The notes below the pieces were generated by a model. It did not search any database. It saw only the letters and a list, made by a program, of their open reading frames with translations, and had not been told where the DNA came from. The position numbers and the translations under genes are program-made. DNA of 64,000 bases from Prorocentrum cordatum (lineage: Eukaryota; Sar; Dinophyceae; Prorocentrales; Prorocentraceae): assembly GCA_963575745.1 (NCBI GenBank), contig CAUYUJ010020273.1:50001-114000 (forward strand), read 5' to 3'. This document shows, piece by piece, positions 56,659 to 64,000 of the stretch; position 1 is the stretch's first letter; each line of letters opens with the position of its first letter.

Positions 56659-56860
56659 ATATTCCCCCCGAAAGGGGGTGCGCTCGAAGACGAAGTTGGC
56701 AAGTATCGAGGAATGGGGTATACAGAATGCAAGACACGCGTGCCAGTAAAAACGAAAAGTCCTAACATGATTGTGGTGTTGTTGCTGTTGTGTGTGTTGT
56801 TGTTGATGTTGTTGGTGTTGTTGTTAGTGGTGGTGGTGTTGTTGGTGTTGTTGTTGTCCC
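56659..56860 (+). repeat. Duplicated segment ending in (GTT)n, copy 1
   Basis: GATATTCCCCCCGAAAGGGG, TCGAAGACGAA and GGTATCGAGG-type landmarks precede a GTT/GGT microsatellite. Confidence 0.75.
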
Positions 56861-57018
56861 GATCTGCCCGCCTGGGCCTGCCACGTGTGTTCTGCTACTA
56901 GCCCCCCTCCTGCTAGCCTCTATCGTGCTCTATCCTCCTCCCTCCCCCCTGTCCCTTCCTTCCATCCGTCCTCTCTTCCCCTGCCTCAGGAGCTGCACGA
57001 AATACACGATGCAGGAAA

Positions 57019-57262
57019 GAAGGATAACCCCCCGAAGGGGTACGGTCGAAGACGAAAAGGGCGGGTATCGAGGGTTTGGGATATACGTGTTGACTGGCAC
57101 GCGAACAGATAAGAGACACCAGCATTAAAACGATGTGTGTTGTTGTTGCTGTTGTTATTGTTGTTGTTGGTGATGGTTTTGATGGTGTTGTTGTCGGTGG
57201 TGGTGCTGCTGCTGTTATTCGTGTTGTTGGTGTTGTTGTTGGTGGTGGTGTTGTTGGTGTTG
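57019..57262 (+). repeat. Duplicated segment ending in (GTT)n, copy 2
   Basis: GATAACCCCCCGAAGGGGTA, TCGAAGACGAAAAGG, GTATCGAGG, ACTGGCACGCG and a GTT microsatellite, in the same order as copy 1, 360 bases downstream. 57263-58080 shows no gene; TCGCGCTCTCGCG is repeated at 57474 and 57515. Confidence 0.75.
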
Positions 57263-58429
57263 AACTCTCACATCTGTCGAATAATTATTGTTGATCCACC
57301 CCTCTGGTGATCATTATACTTTTTTATCCATTGACGTGCTTCCCCCGGGGCCCGCACTCTGTTCTTTTGATCCAGGAAAATCACCAGGCTCAAACTGTGC
57401 CCCTGGCCGCCAGTGTACAACAACAACAAAAACAACGGCTCCCGCCGGATACTTCCTCACAATTTAATCCCAAATCGCGCTCTCGCGCAGGATATCCTCA
57501 CAATGCATGCAGGAATCGCGCTCTCGCGTGGGACCTCCTCGCAACGCGAGTGCGGGGGCCGAACGACCATTCATTCTCCCCTCAGGGAAACTTGAAGCGC
57601 CAATCCAAAAGCCTGACCTTGAGTGTCGGCAGTGGCAGCTGCAAGATGCGAGGTAGCAGATGCACACAAGAGGACCGGTGACACGTACTGAAGGGTACAG
57701 TGATGGAACCCCGAAGACGCCGTCGCGGTCGTCCTTCTACTCCTGCTATAGCCGAAAATCGGATGCATAACGCTACGACTTACAAAGACTGGGGCCGATA
57801 TCCCAGAAGCTTCTTGAGACACGCCGAGGCCAAGGTTTTTGCTAACGCTGGAGGGGCGAACGTTCTCAAGAGACTGAGCAGCTTTCCGGCAAGCAGGTTA
57901 AGAAACGCTGGCCCAGCCTTTCGGGAGGAGGTCTGTTCATAATATGCTCGGCCGTACTTCGCTTCAAGCGCGGCGCTGTCCGTGACCGAGCCCGCGGCAC
58001 GGCAGCAGAGGCTCGACGACGTCGCAAAAATATCGAAAGGACAGTCAGGAGTTGAAGGGAGGCCGAGAGGAGGTGATTTTCTTCAAGTGTTTGAATATTT
58101 GTCGTCGTCGTTTCCGCCGCCGCCGACGTCGTCGTCTTCATCCTTGTCGTCGTCGTCATTCTTCAGGGTCGACGACACCGGCCGCAAGGCCTTCGTTATA
58201 TCGAGGACACCCAGGAGCTGAAGGGAGGCCGAGAGGAGGGAGACGAGAGAGAGGAAGACGATAAGTGCCCCCAAAGTCTCGAAGAGCCTCAAGCCCGCAT
58301 CTGCTTCCTCAGTATCAGTCTCCTGCCCTGGCAGTGCTCCCGGCCGCCTCTGTGGGCTGAGCGCCTCGCTAGACCTCGTGACGTTCACCTCGGCGAGCGG
58401 ATTACGCGCCAGAGCGGGCCGGCCGCATG

Positions 58430-58492
58430 CCGTCGACGTCGTCGACGTCGCAGTCTGTCGTCGTCGATGTCGTCGTCGTCGTCGTCGTCCCC
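58430..58492. repeat. (GTC)n array
   Basis: GTCGTCGTC runs; a similar degenerate stretch lies at 58098-58165. Confidence 0.9.
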
Positions 58493-58589
58493 TTTCCGCA
58501 GTAGGCGTCCGCGTTACGATTGCCTACGGTGGGTCCGTGTCGTGACAACTTGCGCGTGGGCTTCTGACACGGCCCTTGAAGATCGCGGC

Positions 58590-58695
58590 TTCCGGATAGC
58601 GCAGACGATTCAACATCTGCCGACTGCAAGCCGCTGGCGGCGTTTGCCCGTGAACGTCCGCGCTGGGGTCGCCGCCAGCATCGACACGACGCGAA
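58590..58695. repeat. Dispersed repeat, GTTCAACAT family, member 3
   Basis: GCGCAGACGATTCAACATCT and GCCGCTGGCGGCGTTTG-CCGTGAACG with CGCGCTGGGGTCGCCGCC match 42140-42240. 58700-60310 shows no recognised gene. Confidence 0.65.
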
Positions 58696-59486
58696 CCAGG
58701 CGTACTGGTTGCTGGAAGGTCACTTTGCATACACCACGCGAAATGGTTAAGAAATCATGGGTTAAGAAATTAATGGTCTCAGAACTTGAATAAAAACCCA
58801 AAAATTCGATCAACATCTTAGGATTTACATTGAAACGTTAAGAAGAATCGAGACTCTGGCCGAAAACTTAAGTTTTCTTAAGCATCGCCTAAGGTGTACT
58901 CTGTCATCCGACTGGGAGAAGTGGAAGATCAGTCTCATCGGTCCGCCGTCTGCTCGCGTGACCCTCTCAGAGCGCTGGCGCCCGCCCCGCAAACCCAGAC
59001 CAAGCCCTGGCACCCCGACAGAGGAGGTTGACTTCATGGGAAAGTTTGGGAGCATTCCAGCATACAGAAGGGCTCCTGAAACAAGAACAAGGAACGCTAA
59101 AGAAGGACCGAAGCCCCTTCTTGGCGCCAGCAGCGCCTCGGATGGCTAGAGGAGCAACCCTGGAATGATCTCAGGAACAGCGACACCCTTCTGAACACGA
59201 AGCGGTCCGCATTTCAGCTTTTTGACAGCATCTCTACGTTCACTGACAGGGACTTCAACCAAGAATGGGGGTGATAAGGATGAGCTGCAATTGGTGAATG
59301 TAGTTTGTTTCCCAAGACGTGTTTCGGCACCCCCTTACTGGCTTTGGCAAGGCGGAAAATTTGACTCAGCATTTGCAACAGCGGCAGTCTCACATCCCAC
59401 CAACCCTTTCAGCGTAGGCGGTTTAGCGGGGCCTCGATTCCAACCCCCATTATTCCCCTTTGGAGAGGGGCCGTTACTGTTCCTCA

Positions 59487-59535
59487 TTAGTGCTAGAACC
59501 GCGCGCACGCTTCGCGCGCGCTTCGAGTCTAGTCG
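59487..59535. repeat. GCGCGC hairpin repeat, copy 2
   Basis: CTAGAACC followed by GCGCGCACGCTTCGCGCGCG, the same design as 29335-29375. Confidence 0.55.
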
Positions 59536-60315
59536 AAAGAATTGCCTTATGCTCATTGTATGCCTACGCTTCATCTCGTAGTCACAATCGTTCCTCGTTG
59601 CTCTCCCCTCCTCCTTCTCATCATCCTTCTCTTCTCATCACTCTTCCTCGTTCGAAAGAATGTCTGTAAAATGCACGTCATTCTGATCCCTGGCGCGCGA
59701 GGGAATGAGGCCAACAACGGTCTCCAGCGAATCCGGCGAATCCGCCAGAAGACTCCCAAACTTGCACTATCGCCCGGGACATCCTCACAAAATCCGCCAC
59801 CCTGGGGGCAGATCTGATGCCCCCAGGAGCGGGCCAGGCCCCAGGGCACCGCCATTTGTGGCTGTGGTTGTGGCCATTTCAAACTTATGTATAGGCGACG
59901 CTACGCCGGATATAACGCACCTTAACATCCACCTGTAACCCCCCGATTCCCTTAGCAACCCCCGCGGTCATCCAACGACCGGCCCCTGACTGAGGCCAAT
60001 GCCGCCCCCCCCATCTGGCACTGACACTGGCAGTGGCTCCGCTTGCGTGGCTCCATGGAGGCGCAGCGGAGGGGGCGCCGAGGCGCTGGAAACTCACAGT
60101 ACGAGGCGAACAGAATGACAAGGAAAACAAGGCATAGAGGGGAGGAGGACGAGGAGGAGAGGAAAAGGGAGGGGGAGGGGCGGGGGGGGATCATCCCTGC
60201 AGAACAAGAAAAATCGGAGTCCACTCTGCGGCCATGTCTGTATCCTGCTCGGGCGCCCCGCGATCACGCTGCACTGCTCTTTGAAGGGGACGAGGAGGGG
60301 AGTGATGTATAAATA

Positions 60316-60360
60316 CATATATATATATATATATATACGTATATACATATATATGTGTGT
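60316..60360. repeat. (TA)n tract
   Basis: ACATATATATATATATATAT, then TATACGTATATACATATATA; self-complementary. Confidence 0.9.
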
Positions 60361-60554
60361 TGTTTGTTGATTTTGTCTGTTCTCGTTTAGTTCCTGGGGG
60401 GACGAGGAGGGGAGCGTCGAATGGCCCCACGCGCTCAGGCCCGCCCTCTCGGTTCCTACACCCTGCAGGGCGCACGCTGCGGCAAAAAGGCAGGACCGTG
60501 CGCGGGCGCCCCGTGATCCTCTGGAGCAGCTGCTCGACGGGGAGGGTGAAAAAG

Positions 60555-60890
60555 GGGCTTCTCCTCCTCCTCCTCCTCCTCCTCCTCCTCCTCTTCCTCC
60601 TCTTCCTCCTCTCCCTCCCTCCTCCTCCTCCTCCTCCTCCTCCTCCTCCTCCTCCTCCTCCTCCTACCTCGCTCCTCCTCCTCCTACCTGCTCCTCCTCC
60701 TCCTCCTCCTCCTCCCCTCCTCCCTCCACCCTCCTCCCTCCTCCTCCTCCTCCTCCTGCCCACCTCTCCCCTCCTCCTCCGCCTCCTCCTCCTCCTCCTC
60801 CTCCATCCGCCTCCCCTCCTCCTCCTCCTCCTCCTCCTCCTCCTCCTCCTCCTCCTCCTCCTCCTCCTCCTCCGTGTCCTCCTCCTGACG
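60555..60890. repeat. (CCT)n array
   Basis: About 330 bases of CCT with short interruptions. Confidence 0.95.
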
Positions 60891-61087
60891 CTGCGGTCGC
60901 AAAGGCGTTTGTTCCGCCGAAGCCCGCGCCGCGCGCCCGCGCGACCCTAATTTCCCTGCTACTGTTCCCCTTGCACCCCCCACCCACCCATCCTGCCTCC
61001 CCGAGGTCCTCGAGGTTGGTTGAGGTGGAGGAGCTCGCCCCTCAAGAGACACCGACGAGGGAGTCGACGAACTCGTGGACGTCGAAA

Positions 61088-61920
61088 GGAGGCCCACCCC
61101 CTCGCCTCGCAGGGGGCCCCGCAGGGCTGAGGCCCACCCCCTCGCCTCGCAGGGGCTGCGTGTGGCCTACCCCCTCGCCACGCAGGGGTCGTCCTCCTCG
61201 GAATCGGTCTGGTCCTCGTCGTCTGAATCCGTGGTCGCGCCAGCGTGCGCCGACCACTCGGCGGCCTCTGTGCGGACGCACTCTACGAGGTCCTTGCACA
61301 TGAAGATGGCCCTGTTGAAGTCGTCGCCGTGGGTCTCGCTAGAAGCTGCGATGAACAATTCGAGGCCGTCCTTCTCTTGCACTGCCGTGAGTAGCGCGCG
61401 CACGCCAGTCTCCACCTGGATGCAGCGGATGTTCCTGCTTTCCTCGCCGAGGATGCGGGACTGCCATGGGAAGTGCTCGTCAAAGTTCTCGGTGTCGATG
61501 AAGATGCTGTGTGTCATTCTGGCTTTCTGCTTGCTGATGTGGCCTAACCCCTCGCCGCGCAGGGGTTCGCGGTGGCCTACCCCCTCGCCGCGCAGGGGTC
61601 CGAAGGAATCGTCGTAGTCGATGCTGTCGCCGTTCTCCGCCTCGGAGCTCTTCGTCTCGCGGCGCTCGTGGCTGCCCCCTCGCCACGCTGGGGTGCGCAA
61701 TGGCCTAACCCCTCGCCGCGCTGGGATCCGGAGGAGTCGTCGTCGGCGAAGCTGGCGCCGTCCTCCGCCGCAGAGCTCGTCACGTGGAGCTCGTGGCCTA
61801 CCCCCTCGCCACGCACGGGTTCCAGGGCGTCGTCGCCGTCGAAGCCGTCGCGCTCCTCCGACTCGGAGCCCTTCGTCTCGTGGAGCTCGTGGCCTACCCC
61901 TCGCCACGCAGGGGACCGGA
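61088..61920. repeat. Interspersed CCCCTCGCC(A/G)CGCAGGGG repeat, nine copies
   Basis: GGCCTACCCCCTCGCCACGC-AGGGGTC or close variants occur near 61093, 61133, 61168, 61545, 61577, 61674, 61703, 61798 and 61893. CCCCT and AGGGG at the ends can pair as a 5-bp stem. Between later copies, acidic-coding segments of about 95-120 bases are themselves repeated (TCGTCGTCG, GTCGCCGTCCTCCG, TCGGAGCTCTTCGTCTCG). Confidence 0.85.
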
Positions 61921-62690
61921 AGAAACGAAGACGCCCTCGGAAGCAGTGCCCGTGGCAGCTGAGCCGCTCGGAGCACCATGAAGAAAAGGGTGTTCGGCCG
62001 ATCGCGCTCTCCGCATTTGGTCCTCCACCTCCTCCTTGCTGGGCGGGGGCGAAGGCTCGGCCGCCAGCTGGCGTAGGAGCGAAGGGAGCTATTGCCGACG
62101 TAGCCGTGCTCGTCGGTGCTATCTGGATTCAAGGACTGCTTCTCGTTGGCAGAAGTGACGGACACGCCGATGCTGTCGGGGGTCGCCGCTCCCGCGGGGT
62201 GCGTACGGCTGCTCCTCTGGGTTTCTGGTGTCATGCAGCCACCACGCTTCTTGCCGTTCCCACGGCGCTGGTTTTCCTGCGGCCTCGCGTTCAAGACGTG
62301 GATGGCCTGGTCGAAGTTGTGCTCGGCATTGTTGCTGGCGGCCCGTCCAGCTCCGCTGATGTTCGGTTTCGACCCGAACGCTGCAGCCTCGACCTTCTGC
62401 TTGATGACGGGCTCGATGTAGGGCATCCTCGCATTGACCTCGCCTTGCAGAGGGTCGGCCGCACCGACGAGGCTCCGCAGCCAGTCGTCCGTACTTTGCC
62501 AGTTGTCCAGCTGTAGGTTGTGCCACCATTCTTCCCACCATGATAAGCGACGCTGAAGAGAGGCGATGAACGAAGCCTGCTCCTGCACCTTAGCTGTTGT
62601 GATTGCTCTCGCCTGGGGCCTGTTTGCCCTTTCGCGCCGCTCGGACTGCTCTTGACCATGAGATGCTGGTTTCCTCGACGGGCTTCGCAT
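61167..62690 (-). CDS. Hypothetical protein downstream of a relict spliced leader
   Basis: The most gene-like ORF that is not an obvious mobile element. The frame is open from just inside the leader relic (62801); the first Met in frame is at 62690. The N-terminal half is non-repetitive and Trp-rich: SLQRRLSWWEEWWHNLQLDN, then MPYIEPVIKQKVEAAAFGSK, SNNAEHNFDQAIHVLNARPQ and SIGVSVTSANEKQSLNPDST. Next comes an Arg/Gly-rich stretch made by the interspersed GC repeat. The C-terminal part reads HSIFIDTENFDEHFPWQSRI, GVRALLTAVQEKDGLELFIA and a very acidic tail (TTDSDDEDQTDSEEDD). The family is not recognised. The repeat-rich middle may hold introns or have shifted frame. It could also be a retroelement ORF. 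Confidence 0.45.
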   Translation of the reverse strand: MRSPSRKPASHGQEQSERRERANRPQARAITTAKVQEQASFIASLQRRLSWWEEWWHNLQLDNWQSTDDWLRSLVGAADPLQGEVNARMPYIEPVIKQKVEAAAFGSKPNISGAGRAASNNAEHNFDQAIHVLNARPQENQRRGNGKKRGGCMTPETQRSSRTHPAGAATPDSIGVSVTSANEKQSLNPDSTDEHGYVGNSSLRSYASWRPSLRPRPARRRWRTKCGERDRPNTLFFMVLRAAQLPRALLPRASSFLPVPCVARGRPRAPRDEGLRVGGARRLRRRRRPGTRAWRGGRPRAPRDELCGGGRRQLRRRRLLRIPARRGVRPLRTPAWRGGSHERRETKSSEAENGDSIDYDDSFGPLRGEGVGHREPLRGEGLGHISKQKARMTHSIFIDTENFDEHFPWQSRILGEESRNIRCIQVETGVRALLTAVQEKDGLELFIAASSETHGDDFNRAIFMCKDLVECVRTEAAEWSAHAGATTDSDDEDQTDSEEDDPCVARG

Positions 62691-62752
62691 ACCATTGCGT
62701 AGGCGCGCCTTGCCCGAACCTCGCCATTCCTGCCACGTGCCATGCCATGCCT

Positions 62753-62768
62753 GGCTGAGCCAAGGTGG
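62753..62768 (-). other. Second, truncated spliced-leader-like relic
   Basis: On the minus strand CCACCTTGGCTCAGCC lies 18 bases downstream of the full relic and matches the 3' part of dinoSL (CCATTTTGGCTCAAG) at 11-12 of 15 bases, as expected for an older, truncated leader. Confidence 0.5.
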
Positions 62769-62786
62769 TCGGATCGCGCGACGCGG

Positions 62787-62808
62787 CTTGAGCCAACATG
62801 GCTACGGA
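62787..62808 (-). other. Relict dinoflagellate spliced leader (dinoSL)
   Basis: Read on the minus strand, TCCGTAGCCATGTTGGCTCA then AG matches the 22-nt dinoSL consensus with a single T-to-G change at position 12. The leader is normally added to mRNA by trans-splicing and is not encoded at the gene. Its presence in genomic DNA upstream of an ORF indicates that a mature mRNA was reverse transcribed and re-inserted. A CCT array (GGA on this strand) begins 3 bases further upstream, so the insertion point may lie there. Confidence 0.88.
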
Positions 62809-62811
62809 AGT

Positions 62812-62855
62812 CCTCCTCCTCCTCCTCCTCCTCCTCCTCCTCCTCCTCCTCCTCC
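62812..62855. repeat. (CCT)n array
   Basis: About 14 perfect CCT units directly abutting the leader relic. Confidence 0.95.
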
Positions 62856-63099
62856 TGGCGCGCGCCGCGCACCTCGCGGACGTCGTTGGCATCCGCACCA
62901 ATTCCCCGTGGCTGTCGACGGCGGCCCCCGCCCATGCTGAGACTCGGGTGCTGCTCATGTGCGGGGAGGGGCGGGTGGGAGGGAGAGGCGCTCTGTGTTT
63001 TGCCCGCTTGTGTGAAACAATGGGATCCTTGTCGTGCTCTTGTCGTGCGCCCTCGGCCTGCACTGGGCATGACACCACAAACGATCACGAGACCACCTA

Positions 63100-63510
63100 G
63101 GGGAAGCGAGGAGGGAGGAAGGACAAGGGACCGGGGAGCAGGAGGACAAGTGGAGGAAGAGGGACGAGGGAAGAGGGAAGAAGGGAGAGGGAGCAGGAGG
63201 GAGGATGGAAGGAGGCAGGAGCAGGGAGGGCAGAAGGAGGAGGAGAAAAAGGAGGTCGGACGAAAAGGAGGAGCAAACAGGAGAAGAAGGGGAGGAGGAG
63301 GAGGAGGAGGAGGAGGAGGAGGAGGAGGAGGAGGAGGAGGAGGGCGACAATGACAAGGAGGCTCCACAAACAGAAGGACGAGTACGAGGACGAGGAGGAC
63401 GAGAGGAAACGGCACGAGGACGAGAGGGGAGAAAAGCAGGAGGACAAGGAGAGGGGAGGAGAATGAGGATAGGGAAGAAGACGCAGACGAGGACGGCGCG
63501 ACAACAACGA
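63100..63510. repeat. Purine-rich tract with (GGA)n core
   Basis: A/G-only sequence of about 400 bases with a perfect GGA core at 63291-63342. 63511-64000 shows no recognised gene; C-runs and G-runs flank a GGGGGTG repeat at 63825-63842. Confidence 0.9.
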
Positions 63511-64000
63511 TGAGGAGCAACAAGCAGAGAAGGAGCAACTGTGCAAAGGACAAAAGCTGGATGCGGCCTCTGGCACGAGAAAAACATGACGCGTGCACAC
63601 ACGAACGAACAACTAGCTTCGCAACATGGCGTCATCGAGGCCAATGCCTGAGCACGCCACCCCCCATTGCCAAGCAAGTCCTGATGTCAACTGGGCAGGC
63701 GCACTTGAGATAACCACCTCTGGGTTATACCCATAATGGGGGAAGGCGCGTCAGGATCTGACCGCGGGAAGAGAAGGGAAAGACGGGACCCCCCCCCCTT
63801 TCGGGAGCGGCCAAGAGGGGGGTGTCCAAGAGGGGGGGGTGCAAATCATGACCGGCGGCATGTGCGAGGCCCAGCGGGGGGACCAGGGACGTAATGAAAT
63901 AAGAAGAGGCGCCATGAAATATGGAGAAATATCATGGCCCACGCCATGATATCCACCCCCCCTAGTCATCACCCTCCTCTTTGCCGCCCCCGACCCAAAA

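Overview
The window is nuclear DNA that looks like a dinoflagellate genome: GC-rich, gene-poor, crowded with trinucleotide arrays and decayed retrotransposons. The best evidence for the lineage is two sites that match the 22-nt dinoflagellate trans-spliced leader (dinoSL), at 62787-62808 (minus, 21/22 bases) and 7157-7178 (plus, 19/22). Each has further truncated leader-like pieces next to it, the usual sign of a spliced mRNA that was copied back into the genome. The retroelement types (YR/DIRS-like with Y-I/V-D-N reverse transcriptases, and RNase H-bearing LINEs) fit the same conclusion. Genus cannot be fixed from this window.

Layout: 1-6058 is a minus-strand DIRS-like element (gag-like, RT, RNase H, tyrosine recombinase, methyltransferase-like domain) bounded by an exact 49-bp direct repeat. 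6059-25700 is mostly non-coding: CCT/GGA, CAT/ATG and GAC arrays, a split 42-bp satellite, an inverted pair of 15-bp minisatellites, a 214-bp terminal-inverted-repeat element, an AT-rich degenerate repeat field, and one doubtful coding patch (23.9-24.8 kb). 25.7-28.0 kb holds two decayed LINE reverse transcriptases. 28.1-34.8 kb is a field of degenerate CTTGGGG-type minisatellites and a 44-bp satellite. 35.2-40.1 kb is the best preserved element, a plus-strand LINE whose RT ORF carries two small non-autonomous insertions. 40.1-45 kb is arrays and dispersed repeats. 45.2-50.9 kb is a second, older minus-strand DIRS-like element. 51-53.3 kb is a CAT array that flips to ATG. 53.4-61 kb is arrays, palindromes and duplications. 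61.2-62.8 kb is the most gene-like locus: a minus-strand ORF open from just inside a relict spliced leader, its acidic 3' half threaded with nine copies of a short GC-rich repeat.

No intact cellular gene of known function, tRNA, rRNA or CRISPR array was recognised. The many long open frames inside the trinucleotide arrays (poly-His, poly-Ser, poly-Leu, poly-Met, poly-Arg and similar) are by-products of stop-free repeats and are not annotated as genes.
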